The notes: generated from the sequence alone by a model not told the origin. A stretch of 64,000 nt of DNA from Streptomyces sp. NRRL F-5122 (GCF_001507435.1 NZ_LMWH01000116.1:1-64000), one strand, 5' to 3'. Shown: positions 45,124-54,250, numbered from the stretch's first letter. Program-made: numbers and translations.

Positions 45124-46263
45124 TCAGCCGACGGGCAGCGTGGGCTGGACGAGCCGCAGGAAGGCCGCGTTGTCGGGAGTGGCCCGCATCCGCTCCAGCA
45201 GGGTCTCCAGGTTCGCCTGCCCCTCACGGGACTGCAGAGCGCGGCGCAGACCTCGCACGGCCGTCAACTCGCGTGCCGGAAGGAGGAGTTCTTCGCGCCG
45301 GGTGCCCGAGGCGGTGATGTCCACGGCCGGATAGACCCGGCGGGAGGCGAGGGCGTCGTCCAGGCGGAGCTCCATGTTGCCTGTGCTCTTGAGCTCCTCG
45401 AAGAAGTAGGCGTCCGCGCGTGACCCCGTCTCCACCAGCGCGGTGGCCAGAATGGTGAGCGAACCGCCTTCCTCGGCCAGGCGCGCGGCGCCGAACAGCC
45501 GCTTGGGGCCGTGCAGGGCCGCGGCGTCCACGCCTCCGCTCAGGGTGCGGCCGCCGGTGGCGGCCACGTTGTTGTGCGCCCGGCACAGCCGGGTCAGCGA
45601 GTCGAGCAGGATGACGACGTCCTCACCTTGTTCGACGAGTCGCTTGGCGCGTTCGACGACCAGTTCGGCGAGCGCGATGTGCTGCTTCGGCGTCCGGTCG
45701 AACGTCGAGGCGTAGACCTCTCCGTCCACAGAGCGCCGCATGTCGGTCACTTCTTCCGGCCGCTCGTCGAGCAGCACCACCATCAGCCGGCACTCGGGGT
45801 GGTTGCCCGCGAGGGCCGCGGCGATCTGCTGGAGCAGCACGGTCTTGCCCGTCTTGGGCGGCGCCACGATGAGCCCGCGCTGTCCCTTTCCGACGGGGGA
45901 GACGAGGTCGAGCACACGTCCGGACAGGCCGGCCGCCGGGTGTTCGAGCCGCAGCCGCCGGCGCGGGTGCAGCGGGGTGAGGTCGCGGAAGTGCGGGCGG
46001 TGGCGCAGCTCCTGCGGAGAGCGGCCGTTGACGCTCTCGACCTCGATGAGGGAGCGTCCGCCGGGGGTGCCGACGACGGAGTCGCCCCTGCGCAGCCCGT
46101 ATCGGCGGACGAGAGCAGGGCCGACCTGGAGGTCGGCGGGCGAGGACAGGCAGCCGGCGGCGCGCAGATGCCCCTTTCCCTGCTGGTCGATGTCGAGCAC
46201 GCCGGTGACGGTCCGGGGCGGGATCTGCTGCTGTGCGGGGGGTTGTTCCAGAGTGAGGGTCAT
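45124..46263 (-). CDS. Short Rho transcription termination factor paralogue
   Basis: 379 residues, against about 420 in E. coli and well over 600 for the main Streptomyces Rho with its Arg/Asp/Gly-rich insertion. The N-terminal helical domain and that insertion are missing; the RNA-binding OB fold (about 18-65) and the hexameric RecA-like ATPase remain with Walker A APPKTGKT (134-141), LLDERPEEVTDM, ILLDSLTRLCRAHN, and the R-loop/arginine-finger region SGTRREELLL. The residues that contact bicyclomycin in E. coli Rho look unchanged, so it is not an obvious resistance form. It is probably a second copy with a specialised role (inference). AAAGGA precedes ATG 46263. It is divergent from the P450. 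Confidence 0.9.
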   Translation of the reverse strand: MTLTLEQPPAQQQIPPRTVTGVLDIDQQGKGHLRAAGCLSSPADLQVGPALVRRYGLRRGDSVVGTPGGRSLIEVESVNGRSPQELRHRPHFRDLTPLHPRRRLRLEHPAAGLSGRVLDLVSPVGKGQRGLIVAPPKTGKTVLLQQIAAALAGNHPECRLMVVLLDERPEEVTDMRRSVDGEVYASTFDRTPKQHIALAELVVERAKRLVEQGEDVVILLDSLTRLCRAHNNVAATGGRTLSGGVDAAALHGPKRLFGAARLAEEGGSLTILATALVETGSRADAYFFEELKSTGNMELRLDDALASRRVYPAVDITASGTRREELLLPARELTAVRGLRRALQSREGQANLETLLERMRATPDNAAFLRLVQPTLPVG

Positions 46264-46699
46264 GAGTGGTCCTTTCGAGGACGGACTGCACGGGACAAGA
46301 GGGGGAAGGGCCGGGAGGCGGCATGATCACGCCTCGTCGCGGCGGAAATCGGTACCTCGGGCACGGCGACACGCGCCGCTCACGAGATGATCCGGGAAAG
46401 CCGATACGTCGGTCGCAGAAGGACGGACGAGTCAGCGAACTGAGGAGGAAAGAGCACCGGCGCCCAAGAAGAGGCGTCCACGAATGCTGATCGCACTGTA
46501 GCACTCAGCGGCCGGTCGGGATACGCCACAGCTCTTGGAGGGTCCAACGCGTCGACGGTCTCGTTCATTCCGGACTCCGGTGCGAACGGGCCACGACCCC
46601 CGCGCAGTGGCGCGCACGGGAGCTGCGTGTGATGCCGGGAGGGGGCAGAATCGTCCGTTGTACGGCGTCGGTCCCGACCCCTTCGACGAGGAGTTGCCG
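46264..46699. other. Divergent promoter region, rho paralogue / P450
   Basis: 436 bp between the divergent rho-like and P450 genes. It is somewhat less GC-rich at 46380-46500 and must hold both promoters. I see no small gene or clear operator. Confidence 0.4.
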
Positions 46700-47938
46700 G
46701 TGGACACCCCTTCCGCCGCACCACACCGCATGGCCCCTTCGGGCGGCTGTCCCCACGCCGACAACGCGCGGCTGCTCGCCCGGGGTGCCGTCGTACCGGT
46801 CGTCCTGCCGGGGGAGATCGAGGGGATGGCCGTGGTGGGGCACGAGGCGCTCAAGGAGTTCCTCGCGCACCCCGACGTCGCGAAGAACGCGCGGCACTTC
46901 ACCGCACTGCGCGAGGGGCGGATCAGCGAGGGCTGGCCCCTGCTGACCTTCGCCACCGTGCAGGGCATGACCACCGCGGACGGTGAGGACCACCGGCGGC
47001 TGCGCTCGCTCGTGAGCCGGGCTTTCACGGCGCGGCGCGTCGAGGAGCTGCGGCCCCGCATCGAGGAGCTGACCGTCTCGCTGCTCGACGACCTCGCCCG
47101 TGCGGCCGCGTCGGACGGCGGGGTGGCCGATCTGCGGCGGCACTTCGCGCTGCCTCTGCCACTGGGGGTCATCTGCGAGCTGCTCGGTGTCGAGGACCGC
47201 CACCGGGACCGGCTGCACCGGCTGTCCGGACATGTCGTCGCCACCGACATCGGTCCGCAGCAGGTGATCGCCGCGAACCGTGAACTCGTCGCCGTCCTCG
47301 GCGAGATCGCGCAGGCCAGGGCCGAGCACCCGGGAGACGACCTCACCAGTGCGCTCATCGCCGCCCGCGACGAGGAAGGCGACCGGCTCAGCCAGCAGGA
47401 GCTGATCGGCACGCTGGTACTGATGATCATCGCCGGGCACGAGACCACGCTGAATCTGATCACCAACGCCGTACGGGCGCTGTGCGACCACCGCGGCCAG
47501 CTCGAACTCGTCCGGTCGGGTCATGCGACCTGGGGGGACGTCGTCGAGGAGACCCTGCGCTGGGACGCTCCCGTGAGCTACTTCCCCTTCCGTTATCCCG
47601 TGCGGGACCTGACCGTGGGCGGCACGGTCGTCCCCAAGGGCACGCCCGTGCTGGCCGGATACTCCGCCGCCGGGCGCGACCCGGCCGTCCACGGGTCCGA
47701 CGCCGACCGGTTCGACGTCACCCGGCCCCGCCGCGGCGGGGCCGTGCGGAGCCTCTCGCTCGGACACGGCGCCCACTACTGCCTGGGCGCGCCGCTGGCC
47801 CGCCTGGAGGCCGGGATCGCACTGGAGGGCTTGTTCACCCGCTTCCCGGACCTCGAACTCGCCCTGCCCGAGGGCGAGCCGCCCCGGCACGGGAGTTTTG
47901 TGGGCAACAGCGTGCTCACCCTGCCCGTGCGCCTGTGA
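46700..47938 (+). CDS. Cytochrome P450
   Basis: 412 residues. The I-helix AGHETT (245-250), the K-helix ExxR (E284-R287) and the heme-ligand loop LGHGAHYCLGAPLAR with Cys at about 361 are all present. The early motif ADGEDHRRLRSLVSRAFT is typical of bacterial class I P450s of the CYP107/CYP105 type. No ferredoxin or biosynthetic gene is adjacent, so substrate and redox partner are unknown. GTG 46700 with GAGGAG 6 nt upstream is preferred over earlier in-frame codons because P450 sequence begins there. Confidence 0.94.
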   Translation: MDTPSAAPHRMAPSGGCPHADNARLLARGAVVPVVLPGEIEGMAVVGHEALKEFLAHPDVAKNARHFTALREGRISEGWPLLTFATVQGMTTADGEDHRRLRSLVSRAFTARRVEELRPRIEELTVSLLDDLARAAASDGGVADLRRHFALPLPLGVICELLGVEDRHRDRLHRLSGHVVATDIGPQQVIAANRELVAVLGEIAQARAEHPGDDLTSALIAARDEEGDRLSQQELIGTLVLMIIAGHETTLNLITNAVRALCDHRGQLELVRSGHATWGDVVEETLRWDAPVSYFPFRYPVRDLTVGGTVVPKGTPVLAGYSAAGRDPAVHGSDADRFDVTRPRRGGAVRSLSLGHGAHYCLGAPLARLEAGIALEGLFTRFPDLELALPEGEPPRHGSFVGNSVLTLPVRL

Positions 47939-48013
47939 TCCCGCGCTCGCGGCGGCCGTGCGGGCGGCCGATGTCCGTGGACGAGTGTCCCGGGCAGGCA
48001 GGGGGCGAGGGGA

Positions 48014-48040
48014 AGGGCCGGGGTACGGGACCCCGGCCCT
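48014..48040. terminator. Bidirectional hairpin between P450 and chitinase
   Basis: A perfect 11-bp inverted repeat (48014-48024 with 48030-48040, 5-nt loop) lies between the convergent stops at 47938 and 48050. Confidence 0.75.
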
Positions 48041-48049
48041 CCGGCGTGC

Positions 48050-49195
48050 TCAGCAGTACAGGTTGGAGCCGGGGCTGACACCGAGGATGGAAGTGAAGCG
48101 CTGGTAGGCGTCCACGCGGCTCTGGACCTGTGCGGGGTTGCGTCCGTCGCACTCCAGGGAGCCGTTGATGCTGCGGATCGTCTGGCCGAAACCGGCCTGG
48201 TTGACCATCGCGTTGTGCGGGGTCATCGTGCCGGGACCGGACTGCGTGTTCCAGTACCACAGGCCCGTGCGCCAGGCCACCGCGGAGTCGTTCTGCACCA
48301 GCCACGGGTTGTTGAGGAGATCGATGCCGAGCGCGTCCCCCGCGGCCTTGTAGTTGAAGTTCCAGCTGAGCTGTATGGGACCGCGTCCGTAGTACGCCGC
48401 CTGACCGGCGGGGCAGCCGTAGGGCTGGCCCCAGTCGCAGTAGGTGGGGTAGTTGGCCGTGTTCTGCTCGACCACGTAGACCAGCCCGCCGGTCTCGTGG
48501 TTGACGTTGGCGAGGAAGGCCGCGGCCTCCTGCTTCTTCACGGTGTCGCTGCCGGTCTTCGCGAACCCGGGGTAGGAGCTGAGGGCCTGGACGAGACCGT
48601 TGTAGGTGTAGAAGGAGTTCCGGTTCGGGAACATCTGGTTGAACTGGGCCTCGGTGACCACGAATCCGGACGGGTTCTGGTTGCCGCCGCCGCCCGCGGG
48701 GGCGTTCCACTTCTGATTGGCCGCGCCGGTGCAGCTCCAGATCTGCAGGCGGGTGCCGTTGGCGGAGTTGTTGTCCCGCACGTCCAGGCACTTGTTGGCG
48801 GCCGGGTTGACGATGTCGTGGGCCGCGGTGACCACCCACTGCTGGTTGGCGCTGCCGGCGCAGTCCCACAGCTGGACCGCCGCGCCGTCGGCGGTGCTGC
48901 GGTCGACGACGTCGAGACACTTGCCGAGCGCCCGCAGGGTGCCGTCACCCGGGTTGGACCAGAGCTGCGCTCCGGTGCCGTTGCAGTCGTAGAGCTGTAC
49001 GGCGGTGCCGTTGGCACTGTTCGCTCCGGCCACGTCGACGCACTTGCCGGCGAGTCCGGTGATCCGGCCGTCGGCGGCGTGAGCGGGCAGCACGGTCGAG
49101 AGTGCCATGAGGACGGCGGCGAGAACGGCGCCGACCGTGAGTCGGCCCAGGAGGGCACGTCTGGGGAAGAAGCGTCTGAGGCGGGGGGTGGCCAT
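48050..49195 (-). CDS. Secreted GH19 chitinase with ricin-B lectin domain
   Basis: 381 residues. Signal peptide (to about 40, ending AHA), a beta-trefoil carbohydrate-binding domain (about 42-165) with three QxW-type repeats (QLW, QQW, QKW), a Gly-rich linker, then a GH19 domain (about 175-381). Catalytic Glu residues are at about 234 (NHETGG) and 243, nine apart as in Streptomyces ChiC, followed by YYGRGPIQLSWNFNY. It cleaves chitin with inversion. AAGGAG lies upstream; ATG 49195 and GTG 49198 are nearly equal choices. A DasR-like site is about 170 bp upstream. Confidence 0.93.
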   Translation of the reverse strand: MATPRLRRFFPRRALLGRLTVGAVLAAVLMALSTVLPAHAADGRITGLAGKCVDVAGANSANGTAVQLYDCNGTGAQLWSNPGDGTLRALGKCLDVVDRSTADGAAVQLWDCAGSANQQWVVTAAHDIVNPAANKCLDVRDNNSANGTRLQIWSCTGAANQKWNAPAGGGGNQNPSGFVVTEAQFNQMFPNRNSFYTYNGLVQALSSYPGFAKTGSDTVKKQEAAAFLANVNHETGGLVYVVEQNTANYPTYCDWGQPYGCPAGQAAYYGRGPIQLSWNFNYKAAGDALGIDLLNNPWLVQNDSAVAWRTGLWYWNTQSGPGTMTPHNAMVNQAGFGQTIRSINGSLECDGRNPAQVQSRVDAYQRFTSILGVSPGSNLYC

Positions 49196-49361
49196 CACGG
49201 AGTTCACTCCTTGTCGGTTCTGGACGTTCCGGGTGACGACGATGCGTGCGGCGCCGGGGGTGTCCCGCTCCTGCGCGGGGCGCCCGCCGTGGCCGTGCTC
49301 GCTCGATGGTCGACGCGACTGAACTTCGGTCGAATGCAAGTGACTTGACGGCCCGGAACCT

Positions 49362-49377
49362 AAAGGTCTGAACCAAT
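49362..49377. promoter_or_regulatory. Candidate DasR-like operator (chitinase)
   Basis: On the minus strand ATTGGTTCAGACCTTT matches the DasR consensus ACTGGTCTAGACCAGT at about 11 of 16 positions. DasR controls chitinase genes in Streptomyces in response to glucosamine-6-phosphate. The match is partial. Confidence 0.35.
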
Positions 49378-49483
49378 CGCGTCAAGAGGTGAAGCGTCGC
49401 AACGTTGTCGTCCCGGCCAACTTCCCAGAAGTCGAAGGCCGCCTCGGGGGATGTGGAAGGCGGGTGGAACCCGCCGCGCCGCA

Positions 49484-49512
49484 GCCTCGCCTGATGGGGC
49501 ATCAGGCGAGGC
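49484..49512. terminator. Hairpin downstream of the GH13 gene
   Basis: A perfect 13-bp inverted repeat (49484-49496 with 49500-49512, 3-nt loop), 50 bp after the GH13 stop. Confidence 0.8.
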
Positions 49513-49561
49513 GTGGTGCAGCGGCCGGGTGCCGGGCAGCGGTCCCGGGCACCCGACCGCT

Positions 49562-51145
49562 CTAAGCGTCCAGTTCGAAAATGCCGTAGCCGAACCCACG
49601 GGCGGTGACAGCCCCGCCGGAGATCTCCACACCGGAGGACTCCAGGGCGCGGGCGGCGCCGAGGAAGGGATGAGCGGACTCGTCCCGGCGGGGATTGACG
49701 ACCACCAGATAGCGGCCGCCCCGTACGTACACGAAGGGGTATCCCGTGTGCAGCACCTCGAGCGAGCCCTGCGGGCCGAGTTCGGGCGTGGTCGAGCGCA
49801 GGGCGATCAGCCGGCGTACGAGGTGCAGCAGCGAGGTCTCGTCGGTGCGCTGTGCCGCGACCGTGGGGCGATCGGGGGAAGGGTCGAGGGGAAGGTAGAG
49901 CCGGTGCCCGGGGGAGGTGGAGAAACCCGCGTTCGGACCGTCGTCCCACTGCATCGGGGTGCGGGAACCGGCGCGGTTGTAGCGCGGACCGAGGACGCTG
50001 CCCTCCTTGTCGGGCAGCCCGGGGACGTAGCGCATACCGATCTCGTCGCCGTAGTAGATCGCCGGCAGCGTCGGCCACGTCAGCTGGAACGCGAAGGCCG
50101 CGGGCAGCTGTTCGGGCGTACGGGGGCCGCAGTTCAGGCGGGAGAAGTCGTGGTTGGCGGTCGGCAGGGAGATGAAGCCGGAGCCCCGCACGGCCGTCGC
50201 CGCCTTGTCGTACGCCTCCACGAACGGGCGTGGGGAGCCTTTGCCCTCGGGGTCGAAGAAGCAGTCCATCGGGTCCCAGGCCGCGTCCAGCGTGCCCTCG
50301 CCGTTGTTCCACAGCGAGCGCAGGGGCAGGCCGTTGGTGGGGCCGCCGAAGTGCAGGAAGAAGTCCGTGTGGAAGCCCGCCGGGACCGACACCTCCGGGT
50401 CGCCCCACTCCGACAGCAGCACCGCCTTCGGATGGGCCCGGTCCAGCCACTGCCGGAGCTCGGTCCAGACCCCGGCCGTCTCCGAGCGGTCCTGGTCGTC
50501 CTTGACGAGTGAGGCGGCCATGTCGACCCGGAACCCGGCGAGGCCGAGCCGGAGCCAGTGGTCCATGATCTCGCGGAGCGCCGCGCGGTTGGCGCGCGGG
50601 CCCTCGGCGTCCACGGGCTGCCGCCAGGGTTCGGCCGGATCCTCCCGCGCGTAGCCGAAGTTGAGCGCGGGCTGGACGTCGAAGAAGTTCGGCAGGTACG
50701 AGCCGGGACGGGTTCCGGGTGAGGGGACGAAGCCGTCGGGACGGCCCTCGGGGGCCCAGATGTAGCGGTGGTCCTCCGGGTCGTCGGCGGAAGCCCGGAA
50801 CCAGGGGTGCTGATCGGAGGTGTGCCCGGCCACCAGGTCGAGCAGGACGCGGATACCGCGGCGGCGCGCCTCGTCGACGAGCGCGGCCAGGTCGTCGGCG
50901 GAGCCGTAGCGCGGCGCGACGGTGAGGTAGTCGGCGACGTCGTACCCCGCGTCGCGGAAGGGCGAGACGAAGCAGGGGTTGAGCCACACTGTGTTGACGC
51001 CCAGCCACTCGAGGTGGTCGAGACGCTCGGCGATCCCGTTGAAATCGCCGATGCCGTCGCCGTCGGAGTCGGCGAACGACTGCGGATAGATCTGGTAGAA
51101 GACGGCGTCGGCCAGCCAGGCGGGGGCGGGACGGAACGAAGTCAT
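49562..51145 (-). CDS. GH13-family alpha-glucosidase/trehalose-type hydrolase
   Basis: 527 residues. (beta/alpha)8 barrel with FYQIYPQSFADSDGDGIGDF, DLVAGHTSDQHPWF, nucleophile Asp at about 208 (GFRVDMA), acid/base Glu at about 246 (LLSEWGDP) and the transition-state Asp in ANHDFSR at about 333, followed by YYGDEIGMRY. No signal peptide is seen, so it is intracellular; the family includes oligo-1,6-glucosidases, sucrose- and trehalose-processing enzymes, and I cannot choose among them. ATG 51145 is chosen because the catalytic domain begins directly there. It is monocistronic. Confidence 0.9.
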   Translation of the reverse strand: MTSFRPAPAWLADAVFYQIYPQSFADSDGDGIGDFNGIAERLDHLEWLGVNTVWLNPCFVSPFRDAGYDVADYLTVAPRYGSADDLAALVDEARRRGIRVLLDLVAGHTSDQHPWFRASADDPEDHRYIWAPEGRPDGFVPSPGTRPGSYLPNFFDVQPALNFGYAREDPAEPWRQPVDAEGPRANRAALREIMDHWLRLGLAGFRVDMAASLVKDDQDRSETAGVWTELRQWLDRAHPKAVLLSEWGDPEVSVPAGFHTDFFLHFGGPTNGLPLRSLWNNGEGTLDAAWDPMDCFFDPEGKGSPRPFVEAYDKAATAVRGSGFISLPTANHDFSRLNCGPRTPEQLPAAFAFQLTWPTLPAIYYGDEIGMRYVPGLPDKEGSVLGPRYNRAGSRTPMQWDDGPNAGFSTSPGHRLYLPLDPSPDRPTVAAQRTDETSLLHLVRRLIALRSTTPELGPQGSLEVLHTGYPFVYVRGGRYLVVVNPRRDESAHPFLGAARALESSGVEISGGAVTARGFGYGIFELDA

Positions 51146-51299
51146 GGGCGGGACCCTACGGCAGTGTGCGCGGATCCGGAGGGGCGCGTCCCCTTTGATC
51201 GGGGACGATCCGGCGTGCACGGCCGGGAAGCGTCCGCCCCGGTCCCGGCTCCTCACGGGGAAGGGATCCCGTCCGTCCCCCGCAGCCCCTAAGCTGACC

Positions 51300-52046
51300 A
51301 TGATGTTCTCCCCGCACGGTCCCACCCTCCGCGAGCTGGCCGTTCAGGCGCTGTCCTCGGTCGAGCGCGGCTACGACCTGCTCGCGCCCAAGTTCGACCG
51401 CACCCCTTTCCGCACGCCGGACTCCGTGCTCGGCGCGGTCGAGGGGGAGCTGGAGGCCTTGGGACCCTTCGAGTACGGGCTCGACCTCTGCTGCGGTACG
51501 GGCGCCGGCGTGGATGTGCTGCGCAGGGTCTGCCGCGGAAGCGTGACGGGCGTCGACTTCAGTGCGGGGATGCTGGCCGTCGGACGGGAGCAGGTGCGCT
51601 CCGACGGACCGCCCGGCGTCGCCTGGGTGCGTGCGGACGCCCGCGCCCTGCCCTTCGGTCCCGCCTTCGATCTGGCCGTGAGCTTCGGTGCGTTCGGCCA
51701 CTTCCTGCCGGAGGAACTGCCCGGCCTGTTCGCCGAGGTCCACTCCGTGCTGCGGCCGGGCGGACGGTTCGTCTTCCCCGTCGGGGCCCCGCCGCGTCCG
51801 GACTCGGCCTGGTACTGGGCGTCGCTCGGCTTCGACGCGGTGATGCGCGTGCGCAATGCCGTCCGTCGCCCGCCCTTCGTCATGTACTACCGGACCTTCC
51901 GCTTCGGTGACGTACGGCATGAGCTGTCCCGCGCCGGTTTCGCGGTCGAGCATCGGGCGCTGCCCGCCTTCGGGCGGCGGCCCGACGGCAGCCCGCGCTG
52001 CCGGCTGATCGTGGCCACACGGGGGAGCGGCGCACCGCGGCCCTGA
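51300..52046 (+). CDS. SAM-dependent methyltransferase
   Basis: 248 residues. Class I methyltransferase with motif I LDLCCGTGAGVDVL (about 62-75), the acidic loop GVDFSAGMLAVG, RADARALPFGPAFDLAVSFGAF and VLRPGGRFVFPVG. The substrate is unknown; the methyltransf_11/25 type acts on small molecules or lipids. Tandem ATGs at 51300 and 51303 have no strong ribosome binding site, so the gene may be leaderless. It is divergent from the GH13 gene and convergent with the broken gntR gene. Confidence 0.85.
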   Translation: MMFSPHGPTLRELAVQALSSVERGYDLLAPKFDRTPFRTPDSVLGAVEGELEALGPFEYGLDLCCGTGAGVDVLRRVCRGSVTGVDFSAGMLAVGREQVRSDGPPGVAWVRADARALPFGPAFDLAVSFGAFGHFLPEELPGLFAEVHSVLRPGGRFVFPVGAPPRPDSAWYWASLGFDAVMRVRNAVRRPPFVMYYRTFRFGDVRHELSRAGFAVEHRALPAFGRRPDGSPRCRLIVATRGSGAPRP

Positions 52047-52154
52047 CCCGATGGTGCGGTGTGCGCCGGGATCCGCCACTTCACGGTCCCGGGGCGGCGG
52101 AAGACCGATGGCGACGGGCCGCTCGGGAGCGGGCAACGGACGCGACCCGCGGCG

Positions 52155-52887
52155 TCAGTCGGCGGCGGGCAGGGTGAACTCGTAGACCAGTGCCTCCTGT
52201 CGGGCTTCCACCGTCAGATCGGTGACCTCCAGTGGCCGCTCCCACTGGTCGTGCACCTGCCGCGTCACCCGTACCGACGGCGGCACCGGGCTGATCGTGT
52301 CGCGGTGGTGCAGGGTCAGTCCCGCCGTGCGCATCCAGTCGTACGCGCGCCACAGTTCCGCCGAGGCGCGGCCGTCCGCCCGGTCGCGGTAGCGGGCCAG
52401 CTCCGGCACCTCGGCCACGGCGACCGCGGAGAAGGAGGTGACGGCCGTCCTCGTCCCGGACCCGTCCACCGCGGCCGATGTGTAGCGGTGGACCAGGGTC
52501 GGCCGCAGGGGTGCGAGGCCGAGGGCCCGGGCGTGCCCGGGCGTGGGCACCTCCCAGGTGACCGTGGCCCGGCCGGGCTCCGTGTCGTGCGCCACCCCCA
52601 CGGGGAAGGCCGGCGAGGGGAGACAGGTCGGGCGCGGCGCCGGGCAGCACGGCGTGAGTCCCGCGCCGGTCCGTGGCGACGAGACCTCCGTGGCGCAGCA
52701 TCTGCAGGGCCTGGCGCACGGTCTCCCGGCTGACGCCGAACTGTGCCGCCAACTGCCGTTCGCCGGGGAGCCGTTCGCCGGGCGGGGTGGCTCCCTGACG
52801 CAACTCCCCCAGGAGTTCGGCGGCGATCCGCCGATAGAGCGGCTCCTTGTGTGCGTCGGGATGTTCCGGTCGGGTGGTGCGGGCCAT
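52155..52887 (-). pseudogene. GntR/UTRA regulator broken by a frameshift
   Basis: The N-terminal winged HTH (EPLYRRIAAELLGELRQG, then FGVSRETVRQALQMLRHGG) is in one frame from ATG 52887, with AGGAGG upstream. The UTRA effector domain (VAHDTEPGRATVTWEV through ALVYEFTLPAAD) is in the next frame and ends at 52155. The frames meet near 52607-52614; removing one G from the GCCGGCC run would restore one protein of about 243 residues. So this is either a recent one-base insertion or a sequence error. Without correction translation would give an HTH with a nonsense tail ending at 52081. The candidate operator TGGTCTAAACCA lies about 62 bp upstream. Confidence 0.8.
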
Positions 52888-52949
52888 GTCCGCGCCTCCT
52901 GGTGACAAGACGTAGCCGTGCGGGATCGGTGCGCGACCAGATCTAGCAT

Positions 52950-52961
52950 TGGTCTAAACCA
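52950..52961. promoter_or_regulatory. HutC-type GntR operator candidate
   Basis: TGGTCTAAACCA, an inverted repeat TGGT-N4-ACCA close to the HutC/DasR-subfamily consensus, 63 bp before the start of the broken gntR gene. Confidence 0.5.
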
Positions 52962-53007
52962 CAGGGAAGGGCGGGCCGGGAGTTCGGCCGGATCCCGTCC
53001 GCACCGC

Positions 53008-54180
53008 CTACGCCTGGAGCGAGCGGTACAGGGCGTCCAGGAGCGCCATCTTCCTCGGGTCGTCGGCGATGTGCGGGCCCATCCGGTTCATGACGTAGCC
53101 GAGGGACACGCCCGCCTCGGGGTCGGCGAGACCGCAGGACCCGCCGAAGCCGTCGTGTCCAAAAGCCCTCGGGTTCGGTCCGTAGGAACCCTCCGTGCCG
53201 CTCAGCCAGACCCCCAGCGCGATCTCCGTGTCCCTGCCGAGCCCGGCGCCCAGCACCAGGTCCCGGCAGCTGCCCTGTCCCTCGCGCACCCGTTCGGCGG
53301 CCGCGGGCGACAGCACCTGCCGTCCGTCCCATGACCCCCGCCCGGCGAAGATCCCGTACAGCGCGGCGACCGCCCGGGCCGTGCCGTGGCCGTTGAGAGC
53401 AGGCAGTTCCGCGGCCCGCCACCCGGGGCTGTTGGCCTCGGCGGCACCGACCAGCGGATTGGCCAGGGCCGCCACCGCCACGGGTGTCAACTGGGAGAAG
53501 GCCGCGGCCTGCTCACTGCTGTCCGCGACCGGCGGCTGGACCAGCTCCGCCGCCCTGCCGGACTCCTTCTCGGGCAGCCCGACGGTGAAGTCGATGCCGA
53601 GGGGTCCGGTCACCTCGCGCTCCAGGAATGCACCCGGCAGCAGCCCCGAGACCCGCCGTACCACCTCGCCCACCAGGAACCCGTAGGTCAGCGCGTGGTA
53701 GCCGCTTCTCGTACCCGGCTCCCACCAGGGCTCGGTCGCTGCGAGCCGGGCGACGGTCAGTTCCCAGTCGTACAACTCGTCCGCCGAGTGCGGCTCCCTG
53801 AGTCCGGCGAGGCCGGCGCGGTGGGACAGCAGATGCCGCACCCGCACGGACTCCTTGCCCGCGGCCGCGAACTCGGGCCAGTACTCGGCCACCGGAGCGT
53901 CCAGGTCCAGCAGACCGCGATCGGCCAGGATGTGCAGACACAGCGCGGCCGGGCCCTTGGTCGTGGACCAGACGTCGACCACCGTGTCGCGTTCCCATGG
54001 CCGGGTGCGCCCCGCGTCCGCCCAGCCGCCCCACAGGTCCACCACCGTGTCGCCGTTCAGCGTCACGGCGACGGCCGCACCGAGTTCCTGCCGCCCGCGG
54101 AAGTTCTCCTCGAACGCCTCGCGGACCGCCGTGAAACGTGGATCGCACCGTCCGTCGATCTCTGGCTCGTACTGGGACAT
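53008..54180 (-). CDS. Beta-lactamase-fold serine hydrolase (class C/esterase type)
   Basis: 390 residues. The SxxK catalytic motif is in VWSTTKGPAA (about 70-79), followed by LLSHRAGLAGL and the Tyr motif YHALTYGFLVGEVVRR (YxN-like region as YHA); the HxG-type third motif appears as GHDGFGGS. This is the EstB/carboxylesterase-like branch of the AmpC superfamily. No signal peptide is seen, so esterase or transacylase activity is more likely than beta-lactamase. ATG 54180; a candidate TetR-type operator lies about 60 bp upstream. Confidence 0.88.
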   Translation of the reverse strand: MSQYEPEIDGRCDPRFTAVREAFEENFRGRQELGAAVAVTLNGDTVVDLWGGWADAGRTRPWERDTVVDVWSTTKGPAALCLHILADRGLLDLDAPVAEYWPEFAAAGKESVRVRHLLSHRAGLAGLREPHSADELYDWELTVARLAATEPWWEPGTRSGYHALTYGFLVGEVVRRVSGLLPGAFLEREVTGPLGIDFTVGLPEKESGRAAELVQPPVADSSEQAAAFSQLTPVAVAALANPLVGAAEANSPGWRAAELPALNGHGTARAVAALYGIFAGRGSWDGRQVLSPAAAERVREGQGSCRDLVLGAGLGRDTEIALGVWLSGTEGSYGPNPRAFGHDGFGGSCGLADPEAGVSLGYVMNRMGPHIADDPRKMALLDALYRSLQA

Positions 54181-54202
54181 GGGCCCTCCGATCCGTCGCG
54201 GG

Positions 54203-54220
54203 CCCGTCCGGCCGGACGGG
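54203..54220. promoter_or_regulatory. Perfect 18-bp palindrome in the hydrolase leader
   Basis: CCCGTCCGGCCGGACGGG reads the same on both strands and lies 23-40 bp upstream of the hydrolase start. It may be a regulator site or a leader hairpin. Confidence 0.35.
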
Positions 54221-54238
54221 CGGGGCGTGTTGAACATA

Positions 54239-54250
54239 CCGACTGGTCGG
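54239..54250. promoter_or_regulatory. Candidate TetR-type operator
   Basis: CCGACTGGTCGG, a palindrome with a 2-nt centre, flanked by ATA and ACT. This resembles the ACCGACTGGTCGGT type bound by TetR regulators of lipid and ester metabolism. It lies about 60 bp before the hydrolase start; no tetR gene is adjacent. Confidence 0.45.

Larger units (their letters stand above)
49196..49561. other. Intergenic region, chitinase promoter and GH13 terminator
   Basis: 366 bp between two genes on the minus strand. It holds the candidate DasR site (49362-49377) and the terminator hairpin (49484-49512) described separately; the 49330-49400 stretch is AT-richer, as expected for a promoter. No gene is seen. 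Confidence 0.5.

Noticed and set aside
45124..46263. Rho paralogue as bicyclomycin self-resistance gene
   Set aside because: Drug-contact residues appear wild type and no bicyclomycin biosynthesis genes (cyclodipeptide synthase, dioxygenases) are present.
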